Positions 20,890-31,167 of a stretch of DNA of 64,000 nucleotides are shown here, one piece after another. Position numbers and translations under genes: made by a program. The stretch lies in assembly GCA_922989275.2 (NCBI GenBank), contig OV277866.1, positions 58,333,246 to 58,397,245 on the forward strand, in the 5' to 3' direction. The notes under the pieces were generated by a model. That model did no database searches and was not told the origin of the DNA. It worked only from the letters and a program-made list of their open reading frames with translations. How positions within the stretch are numbered: position 1 is the first letter of the stretch; the number at the start of each line of letters is the position of its first letter. The DNA is from Gari tellinella. Its lineage: Eukaryota; Mollusca; Bivalvia; Cardiida; Psammobiidae.

Positions 20890-22205
20890 CTTAGATAGAT
20901 AGAATCTTTATTTACATCTCAAAAGATAGAATCTTTATTTACATCTCATCAATGCACATTCAATACATACAGAAACATATACAATAAAATCTTTAAAATA
21001 GCGCAAAGCCATTCCATTAAGGAATTATAAGAGATGATATAAATGACTTATTTATATGTCATATATAACACAGATATTTATAACATCACAGTACTACACA
21101 CATAAATTGATTGTTGAACAAAAATAAAGTAATAAAGAATAACTAAGAATAGTCAACAAAAGCAAGATAAAGTATTTCGGTGTGCAAAATTTACATCTGT
21201 TAAGAAAACTTAAAGATCAAAATTAAATGATTATCATCTGATAAGATTATTTACATATTAAAACTTGTCGTCGCTGTAAAATGTAAAAGCAGGTTTTGGC
21301 ACAATCCCTTATCATGTTAGTGTTGGAAAACAGAAATACATATTTATTAAAATTATCTAGTTCTAAGAAACCAGGATTAAAAGTACGTGCTTTTGTGAAC
21401 AACTCTTCCCTAAAATCACTGTAACTATCACAGTTCAAAATGACATGTATTTCATTTTCTACAGTATTGTTAGTACAAAATGGACAATCTCTACTTTCTT
21501 CACTTAGACCCTCATATCGACCAGTTTCAATTCAAATTGGAGCAACACCTAATCTGAATTTACAAAAAGCAGACCGATGCGAGGGCGGGAGTATCATTTT
21601 ACAGTATTGTTCTGTAGAAAAGTTGGATTTAAAACAATTGTACAATCTCAACTTATTTCGACCACGGCCAGATATTCCAACATAACTATTAATTCTATGT
21701 AGCCAGCTACTAATAAAATTTTCAAATGTTTTAGTCTCAGCAACTTTAGCAAATGATCTAGAAATCGGGTTGTCTAAACGACAATATATATTCAAATCGT
21801 TCTCATGAAAATAAGACTGAATTTTATAGTACCAATTTTTACAAGAACGATTTGATTTTCCATACGACCAAAGTGCAACGCGTTTATTAACCCTTGACAA
21901 ATTCATACATGACAAATGTGACCAGTACAAGGCAATACATTTCCACAGACGAACTACAGGTGGCTTCCAACCCATTTCCCCAGCTATGCCATCATTTGGC
22001 GTGTATTTGCCTACACCTAAAAAGAACCTTTGGGCTCTGTTATGGACGGCTTCTATACAAGAATATGTTTTATAACCCCATATAGAAGAACTATAATCAA
22101 TAACAGGCCATACAACCGAATCGTACAACTTTGTAAAAACGTCATGGGGAAAACCACCTAATGTTTTACACTTGGCAATCAATAGGCCCAAAGCCCAAAG
22201 ACTTA
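20890..22205 (-). mobile_element. 5'-truncated non-LTR retrotransposon (LINE)
   Basis: Minus-strand copy: the RT C-terminal region, a Cys-rich tail, an AT-rich 3' UTR (20,950-21,246) and a terminal tandem repeat of a roughly 22-bp AATAAAGATTCTATC-type unit. It starts abruptly within RT, the usual 5' truncation of target-primed insertion. Confidence 0.75.
21247..22205 (-). pseudogene. LINE ORF2 C-terminus with one in-frame TGA
   Basis: The reading frame is continuous except for a single TGA at 21,532-21,534, where Arg or another residue would be expected. The upper part has LYDSVVWPVIDYSSSIWGY, a thumb/C-terminal pattern of CR1/Jockey-like reverse transcriptases, then IEAVHNRAQRFFLGVGKYTP. 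After the stop comes DCPFCTNNTVENEIHVILNC, a Cys-Cys-His-Cys motif near the end of many LINE proteins. The product ends with ILQRRQVLICK. One nonsense change suggests a fairly young copy. Exact clade not assigned. Confidence 0.75.
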
Positions 22206-22446
22206 TGTATTATTATGTATTAGACGGTAAAGGGTATATATAGAGACTCTGAGAGTGATTAACGCTTACATGAGGCGATTACAGGAAGCTGTACACCAGT
22301 ACAAGTATAGTCAACCCTCCCTACAACGGACGTTATGTGGCGTCTGATCTAAATTTAAGCTGTTTGCAAATGTATATCAAGTCCCTTCCAATTACAACTC
22401 TCTCGTCTCTCGGACTCTCTTCGTCTCCCATCGTGTGTTGTAACTT

Positions 22447-23641
22447 GTAAGCTCACCTGGCACGATGTGCCAATGTGAGCTATTGTGATCGCCCTGTGTC
22501 TGTCGTCGTTATGCTAACTTAAGAGTAAGGGACCATTTTAATGGACTGTGAACAAATATAGGGCTATTGGCAGTTAAGGGTCATGGCCCCTTAACTGGTT
22601 CTAAAAATTGCAAAAATGGTATCAGAGGGCCTCAAGGGAGGTAAAAAAATAAGTTTTCAAATTAAGGCCCTTTACCACAAATGTCCATAGTCTGTCCATA
22701 TGTAGGGGTGTGACTTTAAAGGGCCATTTTGGTTGCTCAGATAATATCAATGGACCACTCGTGGCCCTTTAACTTGGACAGATGGCCCTTTAAATTTGAC
22801 CCCTTAGCAGGCTGGCCTTAGTAGACCGTCCGTCAGTCCGTCTGTCGTCAAACCTTTTCTTTAAAGATCTTCTTCTAGGAAACCACTGGGCCAATTTCTT
22901 CAAAACTTCATAGGACTGTTCCTTGTAGAGTACTCTCTCAGATTTTGAAACTAATTTTACCCAATGTGCCATTGGTGACCCTCTATCAGATTTCTTAAAA
23001 TAATTTTCCTATCTTAAAAAACATGGCCGCTAGTGGGTGGGTCAACTTTTCCTTATATGGCTATATAGTGAAAACTTTAAAAATCTTCTTGTCTGAAACC
23101 GATGATCGGATTTGAAAGCAATTTCACACAAATGATCCATGGTGACCCTCTACGAATTTTCTTTAAATTATTTTGATATCTAAAAAAAACAACATGGCCG
23201 CCAGTGGGTGGGCACATTTTCCATATGTTACTGTATAGAAAAAAACTGTGAAACTCATGGTCAAAATTGTAAATAATTTTACACAAATGATCCATTAATG
23301 ACTCTCTACCAGGTGTGTTAAAATAATTTTGTTATCTTAATAAATATGGCCGCCAGTGGGTGGGGCAAGTTTTCCATATATTTCTGTATAGAAAATCTTT
23401 AAAAATCATTTCTCTGAAATTATTGGTCTCATTTAAGAATATTTTTACAAAAATATTGATTCATTATGTGATCAATTTGCCAGTTTACTTCAAATAATCT
23501 TCCTTTCTTAAACATTGCCGCCAGTGGGTGGGGGGTTTACCGATGATGGCTTATAGTGAAAACTTAACCATTACTGGTCCATTACCATGACGTAACCATA
23601 GGCACCAGGTGATTGATTAAGGGCCGCATGCGGCTCTTGTT
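22447..23641 (+). mobile_element. Helentron-like element, full length
   Basis: The 5' hairpin 22,450-22,481 (agctcacctggcac, GAT loop, gtgccaatgtgagct) is followed by a ctgtcgtcgtt remnant. Cores with 'aacatggccgccagtgggtg' repeat four times at about 150-170 bp. The 3' hairpin is gggccgcatgcggctc, then ttgttg. Confidence 0.65.
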
Positions 23642-23767
23642 GTAGATAGGGAACATTGTACTTTCTATAACTGAGCTGGGAAGTGAGACATAACAGTACA
23701 CATGTAGAAACAAGTCTGTTGCCATATCGGAGACCTATCTCAGTATATGTCCAGTAAACGTCCATAT

Positions 23768-24016
23768 CAGGGCTGCCATAAGTTGATCATAAAAATCCTA
23801 AGATTTCAATTTTTCAGACGCAATTTTACTAATCGTACGTTAAACCCCTTAGTCTGTTTCTCGTTTTGAAGACACATGGCTGCTTAAAACAGGTTTAAAG
23901 TAAAGCAGAATGCGCCTTGGCGCATTCTGCTTTACTTTCAGCCTGTTTTAAGCTACCATCTTCTAGGATTAAAATCCGAAGACTTAAAGTAAAAATCCGG
24001 AGAAATGGCAGCCCTG
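23768..24016. mobile_element. hAT-like MITE family 2 carrying core A
   Basis: 249 bp. The ends are cagggctgccataag and aaatggcagccctg; the flanks share ccata. The inside carries core A, ttaaaacaggtttaaagtaa ... ttactttcagcctgttttaa. The termini differ from TTAA elements although the core is the same. Confidence 0.65.
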
Positions 24017-24139
24017 CCATAGAGTAGTCTGCAGTGTTGTAACAGTGTAGAGTCACCATTGCAGGTCAAGGTCAGCACAGTTTGCATTTTAGTCAAACTA
24101 GTAATAAACACCCCCGTGTGCCACATCTCAGTCCCCAAA

Positions 24140-24760
24140 TATGTTTAAAAAAGCTTATTGTGCCAAACAATATGGCCTAGAGCTTTATTCATGTAATTAG
24201 CAGTGGACCTTAACAAAGATTGTTCAATCAAGCCCCTCGGGTAAAACACGGCCCATACCCGGGGGTCACAGTATTGCATAGAGTTATAAAGTGAAATCTC
24301 AAAACATTTCTTTCAAAGTTATGTGACCAGAACTTTGATATTACTTCTTGAGGTACTTTACGATTGTTATAATTGTTTTGGTCTGTTGCATATCTAGGTC
24401 AGAGGAGCTACAATTAGACTGTTTCAATGGAAGCTGGAATTTAGCACATACAGTGGAGAATCTGTTATTCTTTCCCAATAAACGCGTTTACGCTAAAACT
24501 ATTATTTGCAGTGCAAACAGTTTGGAGCCAGATCAGACGCCGGGTAACCCGGCGTCTGATCAGGCTCCAAACTGTTTGCTACCAAGATAAAGATGAATTA
24601 TCAGAATTGTCCAAAAGTTGTACTTTTTTACGTTTTAGTGTTTTGCGTTTGCGTACGTTTGCGTTTAAACGGGAAAGAATAACAGATTCTCCACTGTAGC
24701 ATCATCTACAGGTCCTCGAGATTAGTAAAATCATCTTCCTGAAAGTTTCATCATCTCATC
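24140..24760 (+). repeat. Helentron-like core fragment interrupted by a MITE
   Basis: The text 'gggggtcacagtattgcata', 'catatctaggtcagaggagc' and 'gcatcatctacaggtcctc' is shared with full elements at 18-19 kb and 33 kb. The TA MITE at 24,451-24,696 sits inside the core. Hairpin ends are missing. Confidence 0.5.
24451..24696. mobile_element. TA MITE with CAGTGGAG ends carrying core B
   Basis: TA flanks on both sides. Terminal inverted repeats of 26 bp match exactly (cagtggagaatctgttattc...). The centre is a hairpin gcaaacagtttggagccaga ... ggctccaaactgtttgc with a cgccgggtaacccggcg tip. A second copy is at 63,695. Confidence 0.8.
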
Positions 24761-24795
24761 ATCCCCCATCATTATCATCGACGCTTTTTGACCTA

Positions 24796-25000
24796 CAGTA
24801 AAACCTCGCTATTACGACCACTAAATTATGTTAATTATTAGGGTGTTTACGATAGGTGACCGCTTAAAGCAAGGTGACAGTGAAACAGAAAGCTCCAATA
24901 GGAGCTTTCTGTTTCACTGTAACCTTGCTTTAAGCTGTCACCTGTCTATTATACACTCAATTAGCCTTCGTTTAGTGGTCGTAATAGCGAGGTTTTACTG
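24796..25000. mobile_element. Tigger-like TA MITE carrying core A
   Basis: 205 bp, TA on both sides. The ends are cagtaaaacctcgctattac and its complement. The core hairpin is aggtgaccgcttaaagcaag ... ccttgctttaagctgtcacc with an aaagctccaataggagcttt tip. Confidence 0.85.
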
Positions 25001-25202
25001 TATTTTCAATTTTGTATCGCTGTTTCGTAAACCACAAGTCGTCCATCCATTCATCCACCTATCAAGCTTGTTCAAATTAATAGATAATAATTCTGAAGCT
25101 ACTGTGAAGTTTATCCCATTATCAACACCACTAACATGTATACTCCAACACATTGTTAGCAATTAACATAGGTGACAGCCAAATGCGGGATTAAAACTCT
25201 TT

Positions 25203-26045
25203 TTAGCTCGACTGTACGAAGTACAAGACGAGCTATCGCAATACCCGCGGTGTAGTCGTCGTCGTCGGCGTCGTCGTGAAGGGCGTAAACAATATTAAGA
25301 AAATGTCTAACTTCTATGTACATTGAGGTGTTGCTTTCATAGTTGGCATGTGTGTGTATATTGACAAGACCAATTTAGACCCCTGTGACCTTGAACTTAG
25401 GGCCCGTGTTTAGGTTTCGAAATCTGTGTTTAGGTTTCAAAAAACGCCTGTAACTTCTATGTCCCTTGAGGTGTTGCTTTCATAGTTGGTATGTGTGTGT
25501 ATATGGACAAGACCTTTCCATCCACACAAAAAGTTTGACCCCTGTGACATTGACCTTGAACTTAGGGCCCGCGTTTTTAGGTTTCGAAATCTGTGTTTAG
25601 GTTTCGAAAAATGTCTATGTCTCCCATGTCCATTGAGATATTCCTATAATATTCAGTGTGCATGTGTTTATGGACAAGATCTTTCCTTGCTTGCAAAAAG
25701 TTTGACCCCAGTGAACTTGAACTTAGGACTTGCGTTTAGGTTTCGAAATCTGTGTTTAGGTTTCTCAAAATGACTATATCTCACATATCCATTGAGATAC
25801 TCCTTTCATATTTGGCATGCATGTGTATATGGACAAAACCTTTCCATGCATGCAAAAAATCAGCCGAGCGACCTTATCCTATATTTAGGTTTCGAAATCT
25901 GCGTTAGGGTTAAAAACCGCTTATAATTCCTATGTCCCCTAATGTGTTACTTTCATATTTGATTTGCATGTGTATATGGACAAGACCTTTCCATGCAGAC
26001 AAAAAGGTTGACTTCGGTGACCTTGAGTGTGCTTTTAACTTTCTA
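25203..26045 (+). mobile_element. Helentron-like element, AGCTCG type
   Basis: The 5' hairpin at 25,205-25,234 (agctcgactgtac, GAA, gtacaagacgagct) is followed by cgtcgtcgtcggcgtcgtcg. About five cores contain 'gtgtttaggtttcgaaatct' and 'gtgtatatggacaagacctt'. No clear 3' hairpin; it ends near the intron end of the second zinc-finger gene. Confidence 0.6.
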
Positions 26046-26171
26046 AATGTGCCAATGACGGAGCTTTGTTTAACCAGATAACATCCTATTGTAATGATAT
26101 ATATATACATGTATATATTATATATATTTATAAGTCTAAAGGAATTGATTATCCTCTATATATTTTCTTTC

Positions 26172-26173
26172 AG
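26172..26173 (+). other. Predicted 3' splice site before second zinc-finger exon
   Basis: tatattttctttcag precedes a leader (aactgatatg.atga.aagc) aligned with that of the 6.5-kb gene, supporting homologous exon boundaries. Confidence 0.5.
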
Positions 26174-26253
26174 GTGATGAAATTGAGAGGGAATGTATCT
26201 AATCAAGAAAAGAAGCTCAGTCTACATACTTTTGGAACACCTTTTTAAACTGA

Positions 26254-26482
26254 TATGTATGAGAAGCCATTTGAAACTACAACACAGGAAAATGGCAGGT
26301 GTGACTTAGTAAAATACATTGGCAGATATGAGAGACCTTTCCAGTGTGACCTGTGTGAAAAAAATCAATTATTCGATACAGTACTTGACAAAACACACGA
26401 GAATACAAAGAGGGGAGAGACCTTACAAGTGTGACCTGTGTAAAAAGTATTTAAATGATAATGGCATTTCTCACACACATAT
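26254..26482 (+). pseudogene. Original start and first fingers, frameshifted
   Basis: The ATG at 26,254 corresponds to the start of the 6.6-kb paralogue (M.EK.FET..Q...GRCD). It runs into a first finger (RPFQCDLCEK) that is broken after gtgaaaaaaatca. A second finger (ttacaagtgtgacctgtgta) follows in another frame. The present ORF begins only at 26,483. Confidence 0.65.
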
Positions 26483-27685
26483 ATGTTGATACACACAGAA
26501 GAGAAACCTTGCATGTATGACTGTGAACATTCAGTTAGTCTGAAAGACCGATTAACAACACACATGATGATACACACAGGAGAGAGGCCTTACAAGTGTG
26601 ACGTGTGTGAAAAATCCTTTATTCTTAAAGGCCGATTAACAACACACATGAGGATACACACAGATGAGAAACCTTACAAGTGTGACGTGTGTGAAAAATC
26701 CTTTATTCTTAAAGGCCGACTAACAACACACATGAGGATACACACAGATGAGAAACCTTATATGTGTAACGTATGTGAAAACGTATTTATTCTGAAAGGC
26801 CGATTTACAGCACACATGAGAACACATTCAGGAGAGAGACTTTACAAGTGTGGCCTGTGTGAAAAAAGATTTATTCTAAAAGGCCGATTAACAGCACACA
26901 TGAAGATACATTCCGAAGAGAGACCGTACAAGTGTGACGTGTGTGAAAAATCTTTTATTCTTAAAGGTCGATTATTAGCACACATGAGAACACATTCAGG
27001 AGAGAGACCTTACAAGTGTGACCTGTGTGAAAAATCATTTATTCTGAAAGGCCGATTAACAATACACATGAGGATACATACAGGAGAGAGACCTTACAAG
27101 TGTGATGTGTGTGAAACATCATTTATTCTGAAAGGCCGGTTATTAGCACACATGAGAACACATTCAGAAGAGAGACCTTACAAGTGTGACCTGTGTGAAA
27201 AAGCATTTATTCTGAAAGGCCGATTAACAATACACATGAGGATACATACAGGAGAGAGACCGTACAAGTGTGACCTGTGTAACACGTCATTTTATTTGAA
27301 AACCCATTTAATGACACACTTAAGGATACATACAGGAGAGAGACCCTACGAGTGTGACTTGTGCAATAGGTCATTTTCTCGGAAAGACCATTTAACAAAA
27401 CACAGGAGGATACATACAGGACTGAAGCCCCATACTTGTGACATTTGTAAAAAGTCATTTAATGACATAAGCGATTTGCACAAACATACGAGGATACATA
27501 CAGGAGAGAAACCTTTCAAGTGTGACCTGTGTGAAAAATCGTTTAGTGTAAAAAGCACTTTGCACAATCATATGAGAATACACACAGGAGAGCAACCTTA
27601 CAAGTGTGAGCTGTGTAAAAAGTCCTTTATTTTGAAAAGCTATTTAACGAAACATATCATGATACATACAGGAGAGAAACCTTAA
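26483..27685 (+). CDS. C2H2 zinc-finger protein (13 intact fingers)
   Basis: A 400-residue ORF: one damaged finger (residues 10-31), then 13 regular C2H2 fingers of 28 residues (about 37-400) with HTGE[RK]P linkers. It is inferred to be a nuclear DNA-binding protein. Fingers 1-8 share almost the same helix (ILKGRLT/L), so positions -1, 2 and 3 are Leu-Gly-Arg throughout. Fingers 5-6 and 7-8 form a two-finger repeat alternating CDVC/CDLC and AHMRTH/IHMRIH. Fingers 9-13 are diverse. The ORF stops at a TAA where the next linker needs Tyr (GEKP-stop), and a further good finger follows in frame. The homologous ATG lies 229 bp upstream but is frameshifted away, so the real start is uncertain; transcription from the internal Met is unproven. 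Confidence 0.75.
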   Translation: MLIHTEEKPCMYDCEHSVSLKDRLTTHMMIHTGERPYKCDVCEKSFILKGRLTTHMRIHTDEKPYKCDVCEKSFILKGRLTTHMRIHTDEKPYMCNVCENVFILKGRFTAHMRTHSGERLYKCGLCEKRFILKGRLTAHMKIHSEERPYKCDVCEKSFILKGRLLAHMRTHSGERPYKCDLCEKSFILKGRLTIHMRIHTGERPYKCDVCETSFILKGRLLAHMRTHSEERPYKCDLCEKAFILKGRLTIHMRIHTGERPYKCDLCNTSFYLKTHLMTHLRIHTGERPYECDLCNRSFSRKDHLTKHRRIHTGLKPHTCDICKKSFNDISDLHKHTRIHTGEKPFKCDLCEKSFSVKSTLHNHMRIHTGEQPYKCELCKKSFILKSYLTKHIMIHTGEKP

Positions 27686-28075
27686 AAGTGTGACCTGTGT
27701 AAAAAGTCATTTAGTGTAAAAAGCACTTTGCACAACCATTTGAGAAAACATTCAGGAAAGTGTGACCTGTGTGAAAAATCCTTTGTTATGAAAAGCTGTT
27801 AAAACGAAACATATGATGATACGTGTATACAAGAGAGAAACGTTACAAGTGTGACCTGTGTATATAAGGTCATCTTTTCGGGAAGACCATTTAACACCAC
27901 AAATAATGATGAGTATATACATGTAAACAGGAGGGAGACATTAAACATGTGACCTGTGTGAGAAGTTATTTAGTCATAGTAGCATTTTGAAAGACCATAA
28001 CTACATGATGATACATACACGAGTGAGGCCTTACACGTGTGCCTGATGTGAAAATGTCATTTAGGTTAAACTCTT
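27686..28075 (+). pseudogene. In-frame and decayed fingers after the stop
   Basis: Directly after the stop the same frame encodes KCDLCKKSFSVKSTLHNHLR, then a shortened finger (CDLCEKSFVMKSC-stop). Weaker finger traces (tgtgacctgtgt four times) continue to about 28,040. The array was once longer by at least four fingers. Confidence 0.75.
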
Positions 28076-28111
28076 ACCATGATAGCGGTGGATATGTGCA
28101 ACAGCGATTAC

Positions 28112-28186
28112 CTTTGCAAACAGTTTGGATCCTGATGAGAAATCGAGTAACGCCGCGCCTCATCAGTATCCAAACTGTTTGACACC
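28112..28186. repeat. Stand-alone core-B palindrome
   Basis: tttgcaaacagtttggatcc ... atccaaactgtttga with a diverged cgag/cgcc centre. Terminal sequences of a MITE family were not recognised around it. Confidence 0.6.
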
Positions 28187-28215
28187 AGGTAAAAAGAAAG
28201 TTTGAACATTCTTTT

Positions 28216-28335
28216 TTAGCTCACCTGAGCTAGCTCAGGGTGAGCTTTTGCAGTCCTTGAATGTCCGTCGTTCGTCGTTCGCCGTTCGTCGTCCGTCGTC
28301 AACAATCTAAGTGTTTATTCTCTAGAGGCCATAAG
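28216..28335 (+). mobile_element. 5' end fragment of a Helentron-like element
   Basis: The hairpin agctcacctgagctagctcagggtgagct is followed by (CGTTCGTCGTTCG) microsatellite and cut off after 'gtgtttattctctagaggcc'. Confidence 0.6.
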
Positions 28336-28625
28336 TATTTATGGAGTAATGGGTTAAAGCTCACATGATGCTATTAACAGGAGACAGACCTCCCAGATGT
28401 ACATGTATTTATATATCAACTATTTCTGTTACAATTACATTTATTGTGGAAAGAATGAGTATCATATGCCAATATTGCCGAGGCATGTGCTATGCTAGAT
28501 ATATGTTTGTTTACAGAATAATATATAGTAATTATAATAATATTAATAATAATATTGATGATGATTACATGACCTTTGTAAGAAAATTAAGTATTTATCT
28601 CATTTTTCTGACTTGTCGGTGTTTT

Positions 28626-29550
28626 TAGATCTAGCTCAATTTGAAAGAAGTACCAAGGTGAGATTGTATGATCACCCTGTGTCTGCCGTCGTCAGTCGCC
28701 ACTTTTTCTTCAAAGAACTTCTTGGAAACCACAATGCCAATTTTATTAAAACTAGATTAATAGGAGTGTTCCTTGTATGATACTCTGTCAGATATTATCA
28801 AATATAGGTCATCTTATTGAAAGTGTGGTTGCCATGGCTATAATTGAGAAAACGTTTTAAAATTCAGAATTTTTTAAATAACTTTCCTAGCTTAAAAAAC
28901 ATGGTCATCAGTAGGTGGTGTAGAGTTTTCTTACATGTCAATATAGTCAAATTTAAAAAAAAAAAATATTGTCTGAGACTACTGGTCTGATTCCAAAGTA
29001 ATTTCACATAAATGATCAATAGGTATCCTTCTACAAGGTACAAAAAATGTAGCTTAACAATATGGTCGCATGTGGATGGGACAAGGTTTCAAACTTAAAA
29101 AAGCATCTTCTTGAAAAATATTGGTCTGAATTGAAAATAAATTTACACAAATAATCTGCCAGATTTGCCTATCTTCAAAGACATCATCATCATGCTGCCA
29201 GTGGGTGGGGTAATATTTCGTTAAAGTATAAACGATAAAGTAAAATCTTTAAAAATATTTTTCTCTGAATATAAATGATTTAAGTATAAATTTACTCAAA
29301 TTCGATGGTGGTCCTTTGCCAGGGTCCAATGCAATGTTATAAAGCTTTCGAGCTGAGTCTGAAATCGTTCTCAAATATTTGATTTGTCAGATTTGAGTTG
29401 TTGCTCGATTGTTTGTAGAGACCTAAAAACATTTTCTTTGAAATTACCGGTCATAATTGAAAATACTTTTATACAAATGATCTATTGGTACTCTCTACCA
29501 GATTACTTCAAAACAATTTGCTAGCTTAAAAACATGACTGCAAGTGGTGT
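28626..29550 (+). mobile_element. Helentron-like element lacking a 3' end
   Basis: A degenerate 5' hairpin (agctcaatttgaaagaagta...ggtgaga) is followed by about five cores ('acatggtcatcagtaggtgg', 'ttggtctgaattgaaaataa'). Its core type is the one at 22.9-23.5 kb. The 3' hairpin was not found. Confidence 0.5.
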
Positions 29551-29554
29551 TTAA

Positions 29555-29819
29555 TTGAGCCTGACCAATCAAATGCTTGAGAACTACTCCAGACTCAACT
29601 TAAAGTTAAATAACCTGGGAGCCTGGAACGTACTCGCTCAAAGTCCAACGGGTGGCATGTCGATGTACCATTTCAATTTTATCTATGGAGAAACAAGGAA
29701 TTATTCCGCGGAAACTCTCTTTAAGGTGGGTCGACAGCGGACAGTTCGCTTCTTGAGTTCCGGAAATGCTGGTGACTTGAATCACATGATCTTTTTCAGC
29801 ACGTGCTTATACTAAATAA
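29555..29819 (+). repeat. Repeat ending CACGTGCTTATACTA
   Basis: The 3' part (ctttttcagcacgtgcttatacta) is found in reverse at 59,192-59,215. An 86-codon ORF spans it but carries no motif. Probably part of a SINE-like or other interspersed repeat. Confidence 0.4.
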
Positions 29820-30188
29820 TGGTCGTATTCGAATCAGGACAACTATCGCCTTAGTTGGAATAGTTGTCAACAAGTTCTATTCGAATCACCACTTGATGTT
29901 TTCAGTTGACAAAATGTCAAACCCTCAAATCCAGCGTTGATTTAGTCACGTGACCACGGAAGTGTTAGTAACAAGTGCTATTTAATGAAGACCCTCTCAA
30001 TCAATCGAATGGATCAAGATCGCATGGAATTATATGCGTATATAAAAATTGGGGGCGTTACGACTGTTTTTAACGGGTGTTTTATTCCTTTCCATTCGTC
30101 CGGAAGTACAAAGTTTTCGTTGACCACAATTTGTAATCGAGTCGCCTACTTTTCATTGTCAACGAAATCGATTATTCGAATACGACCA
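29820..30188. mobile_element. MITE with TGGTCGTATTCGAAT ends
   Basis: Terminal inverted repeats tggtcgtattcgaatca / attcgaatacgacca over 369 bp. The interior has further diverged inverted text (attcgaatcacc). Target duplication not resolved. Confidence 0.55.
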
Positions 30189-30304
30189 GTAATATACCAA
30201 GTTATAGTCTACTTTCAGTCCGAATGACCGCTCAGCCGACTGTACATTTACTCCCCTGATCATTGAGCCATCTTGCCTACATTATTGAGCACTGCTTACA
30301 TATG

Positions 30305-30537
30305 GCGCAATCAAATGCAGCCGCAGTACCGGCTCAGACCCTTCACAGGTACCCATTTTAACCCCTGGGTGGAGAGGAGCAATTCGCGGTACATGTCTTG
30401 CTCAAGAACATTCCTGTACATCATCGGGGATTCAGAAAAAATCCCCTTGTCAGACCGCTGGTCCGGCGGGGGATCGGACTCACGACCCCTGGTACCGTAG
30501 TCCAATGTGTTACCACTGGACTACTGCCGCCGGAAAA
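30305..30537 (-). repeat. tRNA-derived SINE, type 1
   Basis: The minus strand has an A-box-like gtagtccagtggtaacac and a B-box-like gggtcgtgagtccgatccc at tRNA spacing, followed by a body with a ggggattttttctgaatccc hairpin. The tRNA head is preceded by ccggcggca. This type of SINE head is common in bivalves; a functional tRNA is unlikely given poor acceptor pairing. Confidence 0.6.
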
Positions 30538-30574
30538 TTTACATAAAGAAAGAAACGTTTGATAAGCTCCAGTG

Positions 30575-30790
30575 TCTTCCTTGGTAGCTCAAACGGTAGA
30601 GTGATGGGCGTATAATCCAGTGGTCCTATGTTTGAGTCCCATTCTGTTCAAATCTTTCTTTTTTTTAAGTATTTTCCGATTTTATTGACTTGTCAGTCCA
30701 CAAAGCAGTAATAAAAGGATATGTTATGTTAAGTCACAAGTGTAGTAATGAAGAATAACAGATGCAGGTATAGTCAAGTGACAAGTAAAC
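30575..30790 (+). repeat. tRNA-derived SINE, type 2, plus strand
   Basis: The tRNA-like head has tggtagctcaaacggtagag (A box) and atgtttgagtccca (B box). The body has ttttttttaagta..tccgat, then ttattgacttgtcagtccac, then ggatatgttatgtt. The body matches the minus-strand copy at 58,950-59,160. Confidence 0.65.
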
Positions 30791-31165
30791 ATTGTGAGAA
30801 TTTATAGCCTATAGATCTATGACAAATGGCAGCTATTTAAAGTCATAAAACGGTAATGAAAAAAAGATCCAAAAGGGGCTTTGATTATGCATTCATTTTG
30901 TCATGCATTAAGCGGTCACTTGTATTTAAAAATCTACTTGTTATCATATGCAATTCGTGATAAAAATACAAATAAAGTACAGAAAACACTGTGCACGACA
31001 AAAGAAACATAAAGAAATTGAGATCAATATCCAGATTCCTTATTATGTGTTAAAGTTTTGTCTGATTTTCAGTAAATCGTGTATAAAAAGAAAGTCTGCT
31101 ATATATTTCTATTAAAATTTTGTGGCATAATTGAGTAATATCCATCAAATCATTTAAAATGAGTA
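30791..31165. other. Nothing recognised
   Basis: AT-rich, no ORF, no repeat shared with the rest of the window noticed. Confidence 0.45.
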
Positions 31166-31167
31166 TG

